A stretch of DNA of 64,000 nt from Glandiceps talaboti (lineage: Eukaryota > Hemichordata > Enteropneusta > Spengelidae), in the NCBI RefSeq assembly GCF_964340395.1, contig NC_135552.1:24611681-24675680 (forward strand), read 5' to 3'. The position numbers and the translations under genes are program-made. The notes below the pieces were generated by a model. That model saw nothing but the letters and a program-made list of their open reading frames with translations. It was not told where the DNA came from and made no database searches. Positions 42,361-55,500 of this stretch are shown in pieces (the stretch's first letter is position 1; each line of letters starts with the position of its first letter).

Positions 42361-42806
42361 CAAAGTGAAGATGTGAGTTGACGACTCAAAGTGAAGATGT
42401 GAGTTGACGACTCAAAGTGAAGATGTGAGTTGACGACTCAAAGTGAAGATGTGAGTTGACGACTCAAAGTGAAGATGGGAGTTGACGACTCAAAGAGAAG
42501 ATGGGAGTTGACGACTCAAAGTGAAGATGTGAGTTGACGACTCAAAGAGAAGATGGGAGTTGACGACTCAAAGTGAAGATGGGAGTTGACGACTCAAAGA
42601 GAAGATGGGAGTTGACGACTCAAAGTGAAGATGTGAGTTGACGACTCAAAGAGAAGATGGGAGTTGACGACTCAAAGTGAAGATGTGAGTTGACGACTCA
42701 AAGAGAAGATGTGAGTTGACGACTCAAAGAGAAGATGTGAGTTGACGACTCAAAGAGAAGATGTGAGTTGACGACTCAAAGAGAAGATGGGAGTTGACGA
42801 CTCAAA
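42361..42806. repeat. 26-bp minisatellite, about 17 copies
   Basis: Unit CAAAGTGAAGATGTGAG plus TTGACGACT. Two positions vary in an ordered way (GTG/GAG and TGTG/TGGG). Every unit holds TTGACG. Confidence 0.96.
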
Positions 42807-43574
42807 ATGCATCAACCTGTACTCATTATTATCGGAATCCGTAACACTAGTCATCTCAGGCGTCATTGTTCAGTACTCATAAGATGTGATCGTGAGCACT
42901 GAAACACTCTCAACTGTGCCATAAGCTACAATTAACTTAGTTCGTACAGACTAGAAATAACCAATTATTAAACTTCGCTTCCACCCACAAATTGCGTAAA
43001 ACAATGTATATATTTTGTCTATAATTGTATGTTTTCCAATAGATTGATTTTTCTACAATCTATCAGAAGCGAAATCTTCCCTGAATATTCCCACGTTCAC
43101 AAGATGGTAGTCTTCAAAGTGTTAGCAGATACTTGTCAATTAAACTTAGCTGTTCACCGAAAAGAGCGTATTCTCTAAAGACAAGCAAATGTTGTAAGTA
43201 GTTTAAAGACGTCAAAATGACTGCGTTTCGTTGTCTCCTGTAGTAACGAGGTAATTTATGAGTATACGTTTATAGGAGCTTAACGAAATGATGGACACGC
43301 TGATCACCTATAAATCTCTATTTATGGCTAAATAGAGTCAACAAGACACGTACATAGTCTACATACTATATTTTTTGTAAGATATAAAATATCGCAATCG
43401 GTTGATTGATATGTCTATCCACTCTGATTGAAGTTTAACTCCGTCCCTGTAACCCTAATGTTTTCCCAGTTACTTCAGTCATCTTAAAATTAAAGTTAGG
43501 GAAAAAAATCAGAAGCAAATATGCAATATCATTCATAGAACCGATATTCCGTAAGAAGACATGATATGAATATT

Positions 43575-43784
<210 letters not shown>

Positions 43785-44161
43785 GCTGATTTAGTCAAAA
43801 TAGTCCAGGGTCTGTTAATACGAAAGTGCCAATTGTTTGAATGTCAATACGTTCCCGACGTGTCAATTCCATGTATGTTACCCAGACATAGCTTCAAGGT
43901 ATGTGTAGAGACTCCAAAGGTATAAATGCACTTAACACTTAAAATCTTGAACAAGTTACGAGAAAAACCCTTTTAAGTCTGTGCAACTAACACATACCTT
44001 ACTAACCCTTAATGTATGCACGGCATTTCTTTGCACTTCGAGTAAAGTCATTACAGTATATACTCCTACTGGACTAACAAAATCAAAACATATTGACGTA
44101 GTGCGTCCAAGCAAAGATGCAAATTAATTATCGACCAATTTCAATGGTTATCCAAAACGCT

Positions 44162-44246
44162 AATGTAATGTAATGTAATGTAATGTAGTGTAGTGTAGTG
44201 TAGTGTAGTGCAGTGTAGTGTAGTGTAGTGTAGTGTAGTGTAGTGT
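44162..44246. repeat. (TGTAA)n-(TGTAG)n pentanucleotide
   Basis: Switches from TGTAA to TGTAG near 44187. Confidence 0.94.
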
Positions 44247-44637
44247 TATATTAAAGTGAAATAAACATTCTATGTGAAAAATTACTAGACATGTGCGAAC
44301 GTAATACTGAATTTGCAATGATGTGTATGATGCCATAACAAAAGCTCGATAGTCATATATCTATTATCAGAAAAAAACACTGTACATATACTATACAAGT
44401 TTGCAGCTTTCTAAAAACGCAGGACATCCTGTACTACTTTTAATACACCTTGTTAAACCTTGGTAATATGAAGACAGAATCGATTACCTGTATGCAAGTG
44501 ATACTGTAACTGTACTAATATACAAGATCTAAGGGTACATATGTATATCTCGTAATCGATAGTATCCAATACTCAAATGTAATGTACACTTTATAGGTTA
44601 GATATCCTCGCAAATTGATTTCTCAAAATATAATAAC

Positions 44638-44639
<2 letters not shown>

Positions 44640-44690
<51 letters not shown>

Positions 44691-44778
44691 GGGCATTTGC
44701 AAAATAAGGAAAAGAGAGAGGAGACAGTATGGAAAACCAGAGAGACAACGGGGTCTCTGTCTGTCTGTCCGTCTGTCC

Positions 44779-44838
<60 letters not shown>

Positions 44839-44876
44839 GCCTGTCTGCCTGTCTGTCTGTCTGTCTGTCTGTCTGT
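44640..44876. repeat. Inverted (CAGA)n ... (CTGT)n microsatellite pair
   Basis: (CAGA)n at 44640-44690 and (CTGT)n at 44757-44876 face each other across about 66 bp. Confidence 0.95.
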
Positions 44877-45309
44877 GACTGTGTGAAAAAAGGAGAAAAG
44901 GAGGAGAATATATAGCGATAACCATGCCATGATCAACTTGTTAAAACAGTACCTTACAAATCCAAAATCCTAGAGGGCTATTGTCTTCATTAATATCTAT
45001 GGAACGACTCTATAACCCCTTTCAACTTGATAACGATTCGGCAAGGGTTTCTTATTAACATTAATTTCTTAAGATGTGAAAAGTACATTATTTCGATGTC
45101 ATCACAAATGAATATGCGACGCGTTCTACAATAGATCGATTTACATATCTATCGGTTCGATTCTGTTAATGTTGTTAATTTTGTTTTCCCATTTAAATTC
45201 CATAGCTATGGCATCGCCATTTTTAGACAATTTATCTCTCGTGTTTAGAATTTGGGAGCAATGATTTCCAAAAGTGATACCATATTGGCTTATAGTGAAT
45301 GGAAGTTTT

Positions 45310-46065
45310 AACATGTAGATATTCGCGAAAATGTGAATAAAAGGGCGGCAGTGAAATTAATTTATGACAGAGTCATCGTTTTGTTCGTGAGATAACAATC
45401 ACCTACCGATACATACAACAACCAACTATGTGAAAAGTACAAGTTTTTAAAATTCGATGACTGAAATAAACAGCAATGGGGTCTGGAGACTCGGATGTTT
45501 GCCTTATTTAAAAGACACTAAGGTCAAGTAGTTAGATCGTGAGAGAAAAACTATTTATTTATAAGTGAAACTAAGTGATAATAAATTTGGAACTTTGGTC
45601 TCGAGAAAACTGTTCTTACTACATAAATGTAACAAACAAAATATGCTAATAATACAAGTGTAGAGTATTTGTCGATGAAAGTAAATAGTGCCGAGATATC
45701 AAGCGTCGTCTGTCGAAAAAAGACTCATTATCGGATGGGAAAATCAGTTCAAAAAGTTCGATGGGAGAAAAACTTATAAAATATGAGTATTTGTATTTAA
45801 CCGTGTAACTTTTTCCAAAAGATTATTTCCCTATATTGAAGGGAATATCTAGATATTGGCGAAAAATGAATAAAAGGGCGGTATAAGTGAACCTAATGGC
45901 TTTGTTTGTGAGATAACAATACAACTGAGTGTAGTCGATGGAAATGAATATTAAGAGAAGTCTGTTGCAATTATCCAGTATTGGGCCTGCCTTATTCAAA
46001 AGAATGAAAAAAAATCAACTTAAAATGTTCGACCGTGAAAGAAACACTTGCTTTTTTCAGTGTAC
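45310..46065. repeat. Diverged direct duplication, about 530-bp period
   Basis: Landmarks GAATAAAAGGGCGG, GTGAGATAACAAT, GCCTTATT-AAAAGA and GTGA-AGAAA occur in the same order at 45.34-45.56 and 45.87-46.06 kb. Confidence 0.75.
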
Positions 46066-46644
46066 GTGTGTATTTATCCATGTTGAATCGAAATCCATAA
46101 AATGAAGATATAATCACCGTGTTTTAAAAACCCGTAAAAGTAGGGATATATATCACTAGAATTATCTGTTCATTGCGAAGTACCACTTTTTCAGACGCAT
46201 TTTGATGAAAATTTTATGGCAGTGCACAAAAGCACTAACGTGATCGCCAGGGAATGAAGTGCCGATGTACAAAAATACAAAATGTACACGTAAGGTTGAT
46301 TTGTGTTTGAATTGTGGGAATGGAACTTGAACTTGAAGTCACTTAGTTATCAAGCTATCTAATGCAGCAATGTGTATCGTTTACAATACAGATAACGCTT
46401 TGGTGTGATAATGTTCTAAGCAAACAAGGAAGATGACTAGAAAATGAAACGCCTGTGGGTTGACATTTGCCCTTAGAGGAAATACTCATGTCAAACAAGA
46501 TATCGTGTTTTTTTCCCGGCAAGGATGTGTCACGGCGCGTTCATTTCCAAATCACCCCTTGAGTCGAGTACTTTCAAAACTCAGCGAAGTGTGGTTCAAC
46601 GGGGAGTAAAAAGCAAGGTTGAGAAATACTTAGCTGAGACTTAC

Positions 46645-46790
46645 CTCCTAATGAAATTTCTTGGATCGCAGAGCTCGGAGTATAGAAAGAAATTCTATCA
46701 GCTTATATCTAATAGTTTGAAGACAGTAAAAACTTCCACGCGAGTAATTGCAAGCAGTGTCGGCCGGGCAGTGTATAGACGATGCGACTA
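46645..46790 (-). other. Candidate 5' untranslated first exon of gene B
   Basis: About 146 nt between a predicted start site and an excellent donor (TAGGAG/GTAAGTC). It contains no ATG on the minus strand, as expected for a leader exon. The signal-peptide exon needs an upstream partner because it starts at an acceptor. The roughly 13-kb first intron and the pairing with gene B are inferred, and another gene or promoter is possible. Confidence 0.45.
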
Positions 46791-46814
46791 GCGATAAGTT
46801 TGAGGGCCGCAGCT

Positions 46815-46823
46815 CTTATATAG
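46815..46823 (-). promoter_or_regulatory. TATA box upstream of the candidate leader exon
   Basis: CTATATAAG on the minus strand, in a locally GC-richer setting, about 30 nt upstream of the predicted start near 46790. A consensus donor lies 170 nt downstream in the same direction. Confidence 0.45.
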
Positions 46824-46829
46824 CACACC

Positions 46830-49800
46830 TAGGAGCCTTCCTTGCTAGGCATGCAAAATAGTACCACAAAGCTTGATAGGTGTAAGGGGGGTACGTGGAA
46901 AACAAAACTGACGTCAATGGAATGTGTTGAACACCATGAGTGCGTATGCTATTGAACGGCACCTTTGCCCCCTCCCGAGTGGGCGGGTGCAATTACCAGT
47001 AACGTTCATTGTTATGCGGAGTGTGAAATTCCCCATTGTCTTTCAATTAGCCAACTCTCAGGGAAAAAATCGACAATGTATTTTGCTACATAACTATCGG
47101 ATACTATCGAATTGGGTAATTGAAATTAAATTGAGATGCGCACGCAATCAAGTCGAAAACAGCTATTAAGCAACCGCATATCGTTAATAAATCGTACCAC
47201 TGTGTGTTGTATTGAAAGGGACAATGTTATATCATCACTTACTATAATCGCATACTCTAGCGGCATGTTTCCTTAAGATATGAAAGTCCCCTAATTTCCG
47301 TTTATATATCCTTGAAGCTGCGAGAGACATTAAAATAAAAGGTAATCATCGTCATAGGCCCTGAAGACTAAACGGTGAATCGCGTGTACGACCTCGCAAA
47401 GATAGTCGCATATCGCCCTTGTTACAAGGGGATCTGATTATTTTTTGGGGGGTAAAGCCTTATGACTTACATAGAAGTAAATTACCAACACTTAATGGTT
47501 TTCCGACTGGCACCAACGGATGGATGATTGATTAATCAACTACCTGAGACAGACACACAGCTACATCATATGCTTCTACTCCGATGCGTTTCTAGTATAT
47601 AAGGTTCGTTTGTTCGACTTTCTCGATATTCCCCCAGCGGAGTGGAATTGATTGAAAAGCATGAACAGATGGACGGTGAAATCAGAATTTTGTCATATGC
47701 GTGAATAGCATCTAAAAGTGTAGTAACAATGTATCCTTTCTCAGTTAATTGTGTTATTTAAAAAAACCAAACCATTAATTCCCAAAGAAGTCAAATTAGT
47801 TGGATATGTGTAACTAACTGCCAATGTTTACTTTTGTTACTGAAAAGAATCGATTTTTTTTAAAAAGAACTTTATGAAAGTGTTTTATCTTTTCCTTGAC
47901 ATAGGCTTGGCAATGCAGAATTACGTGTAATTGTAAAAGGGCTGGTCTGATCAACCTTTCAATCACACAGAAAACAGGTGGCCATTAACATTAACAGTGA
48001 ATGAAGAAACACTGACAAGCGAAACAAACTGAGACAGACAAAGGCTGCAAAGACAACAATTACTCTATAATTGCTTTTTCGGGTTCAAAATTGAAAATGT
48101 CCAGAGAGGAAAAGTTAATTTAATTTTCTTTCTTGACTTTGAAAGGTGTGCCAATCTGTGAAAAACAAACTGTCCAATGTAAATGCTTCTTTTGTGATGA
48201 CATGCGCCGGGATGTTGCCTGTTGCTTTTAGGCAGACTCCTTCAGTTGATGACGCATTGAACTTTAGCCCCCCCCCCCCTCCCCCTCCCTCCCTCGAAGT
48301 TGATGACGTATTGAATATTTGTGCAGGATACCTATTGTGATAGTAATGGAGCAGTTTTAAGCATCAAGTCGTCACGGTGATTGTTTCCACATGACGAAAC
48401 TTAATGACTTTTCGTCAAATCGTATTAACGGTGATCTAATCTATCAACTATACGATTTTATCACTTTGATTCTACCCTTGGGCGACATAACTTGTTCCTT
48501 TGTAATCACCTAACCGTCTTCTACGAAAGTTTACTTTAAAACAATGCACCATCTATATTTATTTTTGAACTAAAATGGCAATATTTTTTTTATCACAAGA
48601 GGAATTATAGATATGCATAACGTCATTTAGAATTAATTTCGGTATGTAATTTAGTGGGTTCTTTAGAGTATCAAATCAAATCGAATCGAATCTAATATAA
48701 TCATAATATAAATATAATAAAATCAAATCAAAGAATCTCTCTAGAAAAAGTTATCACTGTTGGCAACAAAACTTTGAAGTATTCCGAATAAGAAAAGACA
48801 AACAATGGCTCGATGATTGAAAAAAGAAGACCTTTGATAATATAATGGAAAAACGACGACATGTCATCAGTCTCCAGACAACAACTTGTGGTCGGTTTTG
48901 TCTTGATGAGGTTCATTTGTTCTATGGATTTGTGGTAAATTCGAGATATTTAAGGTATTCACGAAAGGGCTTTTGTCTGCTGTCCATGTCAGAGTATGGC
49001 ACTAGCCTTCTCCCAATTCTAAATATTGAGCCCTAAATCTGTGATAGAAAAAAGAATGCAATATTCATGATTAACTAGAAGGGGGTGTAAGATGCAATAA
49101 AGGTCAAACGGTAGCCACCGATCGATCCCAAACCTTGGGCTGATCACCGCACCGAAAGTAGATTTCATGAATTCACAAGAATCGATGTCGGGAAAACCTC
49201 TTTTCACCGACTATTTTCAACTAGTAAAGTGCATTACAGCATTCCATGCCGGTAGGCGTGTCACATTTTCCATATAGAGGTCAAGAATTATGCTTACTAC
49301 TTTCCCGTTATCAAGCCCAAGCCTTAAAATTTCTACTCTGAGCCGAAGGTATATCTTGACATCTTCACAATTTGAGTTCACGATGGTGTACATTGTGATA
49401 ATAATGTAAGAAAACGTCAATGATAAATAGGTGTTTATCAGTTCGAACCGTGTTAATTTGCCTATTGTGATGGTTTAGACAGGTGTCGAAGGCTGGACTG
49501 CCTATCAAGTTTAAACAATGAAGAGAAAGAAACAAGAGAATATATTATATCAAAAGTGAAAACGGATAATTGACCGTTTAGCTGATGTTAGTTTAACAAA
49601 ATAGACGTCATTAAATACCCGTAATTGTAGTGTGTTTTGAGGGCTGCAGTATTTTCATGTGTGAAACCATTCTAATGTTACAGTAGTTTTGTCATGGCAA
49701 TACGATTGGCAAAATGTGTATTTTTTATTATTTTGGACAAATATTAGTTCTGAATGAAAGCGTTCATGTTCGGATCGCACTTGTGTTATATACTAGTACT

Positions 49801-50940
49801 TTGCTAAACGTCTGAATGGGTCGTGACTGTTAATACTAATAGAGAGCCGAATAGGGTTAAGTAAACTCAAGCATGTTAAAGAAGGACGATCGGACAATGT
49901 TACACAGGCTCAATAAACGAACTTTGTTCGGTTAGCCTCCCATCCCAGGTGCGACATCTACACGTTTATATATTATGCAAACCATGATGAAAACTGTGAC
50001 GGTCACATCACTACGATCGATGTAATGAAGAGACATGATGGCAAACATATTGAAATACGACTGAAAACCCAGCAGTACTGTATATCACATTTGAAATAAC
50101 TTTAAATAAATTTATCAACATCTCAGTAGTAAATACAGAACGTGTTACCATTGAAGGCGTGAACATTTTCGAAATTTGGATAGAAGTGCGAAAATACAGT
50201 TCAGCAATCGCATTGACGCCCGACCCTCTCCCCACCTATTGAAATTGTGTGACATTGTGCGATCGTCCATAAATTGATGAGAATACTAGTATATCACAAA
50301 ACAGGTGTACCCATACGTGGCATGCTCGTATAGTACGTGAATATTTCATTGATAACATTACTGTCAAAATGTTACGGAAACCAACCACAGACCGCGGGGT
50401 CTATGAGCAATGTGACTTCAAAGTGGTATACTTTGTATGTCATACTCGCCAGCCAGAGTACAAGACGGAATAATTCAGTTATATCTTGTCCATCGCTTAG
50501 TCATCACCTCTAGGCATTTGTTTTCTTAACGAGGTTGGGGATACCTCGGATGGAGATCGTGTGCACAAGCAGATTTTCAATTGTTGGCATATCCTAGTAA
50601 AAGCCATGTAGAGTGAAAAGCATTGTTAGTGTTAACGCTTTAAATGTGTGTGGATTATAAAGAGAACAAGTAGGCAACGCATCATCTCTGTTATACAATC
50701 TCATCTCTACACTTTAACCTGTACCATTAGCATATTTATGACTTATTTTCTTTCTTTTGCGACTTAGGATTATGTTTCATTGCGATGGCTATAGTAGTAG
50801 TTGGCTATAAATTCCATCTTCAGTACTTAATCCCTCTCACCAAACATTGTATGAAGCCCATAGTACTAGTATGCCTGTGACCGTATTGACAATTGCACAT
50901 ATACTATCATTTATATTGTTACTTCTGCAACGGTGCTGGG
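46830..50940. other. Intergenic stretch without a supportable gene
   Basis: ORFs at 46.92, 48.1, 48.8 and 49.0-49.4 kb lack matched splice sites or family motifs. A poly-C/CCCT tract at 48269-48292 is flanked by a short direct repeat. Confidence 0.4.
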
Positions 50941-50950
50941 ATCACGTTTA

Positions 50951-51108
50951 GGTAGGTAGATATAAAGGTAGTTAGTGGGTCTAGGTAGATAGTTAGGTAG
51001 TTAGTAGGGAGGGGGTAGATAGGTAGGTCGGTAGGTAGGTAGGTAGGTAGGTAGGTAGGTAGGTAGATAGATAGACAGACAGACAGATAGATAGACAGAC
51101 AGACAGGC

Positions 51109-51151
<43 letters not shown>

Positions 51152-51194
51152 TAGATAGATAGATAGATAGATAGATAGGTAGAAAGGTAGATAT

Positions 51195-51286
<92 letters not shown>

Positions 51287-51310
51287 GTAGAAAGGTAGGT
51301 AGGTAGATAA
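50951..51310. repeat. (GGTA)n-(ACAG)n-(ATAG)n compound microsatellite
   Basis: GGTA-rich at both ends, ACAG/ATAG mixture at 51070-51150, and a long GATA block at 51190-51285. Confidence 0.96.
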
Positions 51311-51691
51311 GTAGGTGATACCACATATCTATAGTCCGTCTTTCCTGTAATATGTTGTTAGACATGCATGGTCATAGCGTTAATAAAGCTGACAGATCAG
51401 GGTCTTGTCAAAAACTCATGGTTTTACGTATTCTGTGTACTATATCGGGCGAATATTTTCAAAAGTAATTTCTGTGTGATCGTAATATTTTAAGCGAGAT
51501 CTAACAAACCTACTGTATTGTACAAGCCATCGACATAAAGGGAGCATAACAAAGTTTTTGTTATGTCACGAGATAATAATACTAACTGAAATTGTTACCA
51601 ACACATGTAAATGTTTCTTTTGGTATATTTCCTTGCCAATGTCACTTCTTGTGTACACGGCTTAATAATAAATAAAATAATAATAAATAAA

Positions 51692-51692
<1 letters not shown>

Positions 51693-51722
<30 letters not shown>

Positions 51723-51868
51723 TGTGTGTATGTGTGTGTGTATGTATGTATGTATGTATGTATGTATGTATGTATGTATGTATGTATTCAATGCATGCAT
51801 GCATGCATGCATGCATGTATGTATGTATGTATGTATGTATGTATGTATGTATGTATGTATGTATGTAT
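51693..51868. repeat. (GTAT)n microsatellite with (GCAT)n core
   Basis: GTAT arrays flank a GCAT block at about 51791-51815. Confidence 0.96.
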
Positions 51869-52034
51869 GAAAGGGTCAGTAGTAAAAGTTGGAGTCGTGC
51901 ACAGTTTTCTACTTTTACAAGTGTATATAAAGCTGTACATTCATATTACTTCTCAATATGAAGTGCAATGACTTTACCGTAAAACTCTGCTAAGGTGACC
52001 TTATTTTGTATGGTAAATGCAACCAGAAATAATT

Positions 52035-52200
52035 TGACAAGGTTCGAGCCCAGCCTCTGCTGTTTGTTTCTGAATAGCTAAAGTCCTTGGGCAAGATTTG
52101 AACCACGATTGTGCCTCAGTCAACCCAGCTGTATAATTGGGTACCTGGTACGACAGATGTTGCACTGTGAATGTTTTAATCCTATGCGCTTATAATGGCT
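52035..52200 (+). mobile_element. SINE-like relic
   Basis: GGTTCGAGCCC matches an RNA polymerase III B box. CCTTGGGCAAGATTTGAACC and CAACCCAGCTGTATAATTGG resemble conserved tails I associate with metazoan SINEs. No clear A box, so probably truncated. Confidence 0.6.
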
Positions 52201-52289
52201 GCAATGGATTGTAAAGCATACAATACAATTTGAACACATTGATTGTTCGGACCCAATTTATCAGATCCCTTAGAAGTTAACAATTGACA

Positions 52290-52850
52290 ATATGTTGAGG
52301 GTTTTTCAAATTAAAATACTGCACAATATATTGCGTACTAATGTAACATTATCAAAATGAATCTGAGAAATGTACCTTCTGTGATAAACAGGAAGAAACT
52401 TTAATTTATTTATTTTATGATTGTAAATTTGTTATGCAGTCTTGGGATGGATTGTATGTATTATGGGGAAGAAAAGCAGGACTTATCAATATTCTAAATG
52501 CAAGACAAATAATCCTAGGTGTTGAACAACTGCCAGTATTATTATAGTTTGTTATTCTTGTTGGTAAGCGTTATATTTCTAGAAAGCAAAACCCAGATCT
52601 GATGACATAAAAAATATACTTGCAAAATATTCAGAGTGTAGAGTTCCATATTACGGTTAGAAAAAGTAAATCAAATGCACGTATTAAGAAATGAGGACAA
52701 TTTTTGAAATTGGAAGTTTCCGAATAAAAAATCTACAAAATTCCAGAGGTGTATTCTTGAAATAAGCCCAATAAAAACGTTATTAAATACAAAAAATAAC
52801 TGTAAAGCGCTTTGAGTGTGAAGGCCCTATATAAAAAACGAACACTATTT
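52290..52850 (+). mobile_element. Non-LTR retrotransposon 3' fragment (broken)
   Basis: A frame near 52370-52545 reads CTFCDKQEETLIYLFYDCKF and MQSWDGLYVLW, the zinc-binding pattern found at the C-terminus of many LINE reverse transcriptases. Upstream VFQIKILHNILRTN is in another frame, and stops interrupt the downstream part, so it is dead. The end has TGTAAAGCGCTTTGAG and CCTATATAAA, typical of LINE/SINE 3' tails. Confidence 0.72.
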
Positions 52851-53207
52851 TATTATCATTATTAGTAGTATTATATGCAGATGGATGCTATGTGAAGTAA
52901 TGACAAATCAGCTGACCAACTACTGATTCTTTAACAACCTATCATGAAGAAGTTAATATCAAATGCTAGTGACCTGCCAGATGTTAAACAGAAGCAAACA
53001 GAAATGGTGAAGTCCATGGAGTGTATTAATACGAAGTTTGAGGAAAAAATCCGTGGTATATGAGCGGATCGGGATCCCCTCGGGTTCAGCTATCAACAAG
53101 TAATAGCGGGGGATTTGGCTTTTCGCTGAAATTACCTCTGCACTGTATATTCATATTAGTATAGCAATTCTAGCGGGGGGTAGTTTTTATATTGTGTCCA
53201 CGGAGAC

Positions 53208-53241
53208 ACAGACAGAGAGAGAGAGAGAGACGCAGGCAGGC

Positions 53242-53290
<49 letters not shown>

Positions 53291-53300
53291 TAGAGACATA
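53208..53300. repeat. (GA)n-(CAGA)n microsatellite
   Basis: Short GA run, CAGG units, then CAGA array. Confidence 0.93.
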
Positions 53301-53419
53301 GAGACAGGCAGACACACAGAGACACAAACAATGACAATGCTGCCAGGACATTACCCTCGTAAAATACGTGTGTTTTTGTTTGTGGACAAGGTAATATGTA
53401 AATAGCGATAACAATTTGT

Positions 53420-55020
53420 CAAAAATATCCTGTCGTTTTGATCAACTTTGATCTTTCTTCTCTTTGCTGATTCTTGGTATTATCATGTACCCTAAATACA
53501 TAGATTAGAGGAATGATTGCCAATATCATGCATCATACATTGAATTCCTTGTACTTCTTACATCATAACTTTTGTATGGTTTCATATATTTTAATATCGT
53601 CCCCTGGATATTCAAATATAGAGTCGTGGGTGAAGGTACAAAGGATGACTGCAGGGTTTACGCCATGATGAGGCGTCATTTTGGAAATCAGAGAACATGT
53701 AGTCAGTGATGAGTGAAATCAACTACATCAAAAGAAATGAAATTTTCTCCAATCCTTTACGTTCCATAATGCTCAGTGGCTACTGAGTAATTGGTATCTC
53801 TTCAAAAGTCATTAGGAATTGAAGCGCCAGCCACCTAAGGGACAGGAAACTGTAAGGTTTCTTGAACAGGGTGATCTATTGATTAATTTCCATATCATCT
53901 AAATGCAATGTGTCCGTAATGAAATTTCCACGATCACACGAATTACTCACTTGTTGACTATGACCAGCATATCCTGTCCAGAGCACCATTCAAACGAATA
54001 TCGAGGACAACGATTGTGTGTGTGCAAATGCCTTTCATACCGAGGTGAACATTCTAAATAAGGCCACCATTTCACAGATTTCCCACAGTTCTAGATTTAA
54101 TCTGCTGGCAGCCATTGATACAGACATCCTATATGTTTCTGACAGTTTATTGCATTTAAATGAAATCGCATATCTTAGAATTTTAAATACTCAGTCATAT
54201 TGCTGAAATTGAAAGTTCTTCTTTTTTTCATAAACACGTAAGAGCTCTTGCATTTCAAGGTACTCTAAATCAGACATACATGTATCTTCATTAACTTGTT
54301 TAGCTTTCTGCATTTCTATAAATGCTGTTCCCGTGTATGAAATTTATAAAACTAGCTAATAGGCCTACTTATTATGACAGGTTGTAATATAATATTATAG
54401 TTAAAAACCCAGTGACAGGTAAAAACTCCTACTACTCTCGCAGTGGTGCTGTCTAGATTACTGAAGTAATAATCAAGGGAAAACAAATTAACGTCAGCAT
54501 ATTTTACCACCCTTCTATTTTACATTTATTTTATTTTAAAAAGAAATAAAAACAACTAAAAAAATTTGATATAAAAATAAAACATAGCGAACTATTTAAA
54601 TGGATATAGATTTTATTGCATATAGTTGATGGGCAAATATATGAGAAAAGGGCACGGATGTATCGTTTCCGTTTGAAATAACTTCTGCTTCTTCGCTGGA
54701 AAGGCAGTTATTTGTATTACTACATATATTGTACCGAAATGTCTATATGTACTATTTCAAAATTTATTTCAATTAAGAGTCAAAAACAGGCTTTAGAATG
54801 TTAACTGGAATGCCAAAATACACGAATATCTTGAGATATAGAAACGTTGTTAAAGTTGACATTTTGATCAATTCTTGCATTATATTGAACGAGGAATCCG
54901 GAAAAACAGATTGCGAATGTTTACCAGCGGCAACATGTGGTCGTCTGTGACATTTAGTAAAGTTAGAATTCTTATCGACCGAGTACTTCCCCATAGTAAC
55001 TAAATTATCAAGCTAGTAAT
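53420..55020. other. Intergenic stretch without a supportable gene
   Basis: AT-rich, no exon pair seen. ORFs at 54.0 and 54.8 kb are unassigned. Confidence 0.4.
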
Positions 55021-55024
55021 ACCC

Positions 55025-55500
55025 ACTTTTACCATCCGTTAGGGAAGGTTATGTTTTATCTGTCTATCTGTGTGTCCTTATGGTTTGTTGTAAATCCGTG
55101 TAGTCGAGACAGCGTACAAAAGCCTCAAACCTAGTACTGTAATTAGTAGTTTACATAATTAATGATTTTCAGAATTAAGATATATCTAGCTTAAGAATGC
55201 AAATTTCGAATTCCATATATATTACTTGGTACATACATTAATCATAACAAAGCACACACGTACATATCTATTAAGCTTGTTGACATAGCTGTTACGTTAA
55301 ATTAATAATTTGCATAATTAATTATTTTTAGTAATTAGGCTTTATCTTAAGAATGCAAAGTTCAAAATTTCATATAATTTGGTAAATACATTAACCATAA
55401 TTAAGCATACATGTTCTATAACCCTTGTTGATGTGTCATTTGCAAAAGTAATAATTTCGGTAACTATATATTAAGAATGCTTAACTCAAATTCCATGGAT
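55025..55500. mobile_element. Inverted relative of the 10.3-kb repeat element
   Basis: Begins with ACCATCCGTTAGGGAAGG, then a remnant CTGT tract (TCTGTCTATCTGTGTGTCC). Two to three ~165-bp units with TTAAGAATGCAAA and TAATTATTTTTAGTAATTAGG follow. This is the reverse-complement order of the 10.34-11.02-kb element. Confidence 0.6.

Noticed and set aside
42361-42806. CRISPR-like array
   Set aside because: The units are contiguous without unique spacers and the setting is an animal genome, so it is a minisatellite.
46525-46791. 88-codon plus-strand ORF with non-repetitive composition
   Set aside because: It overlaps a better-supported minus-strand leader exon and has no recognised motif or splice partner.
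49019-49420. Two neighbouring minus-strand ORFs
   Set aside because: They are in different frames with stops between them and no motif; likely chance.
52035-52200. tRNA gene suggested by the GGTTCGAGCCC box
   Set aside because: No cloverleaf arms or A box; the flanks look like a SINE tail.
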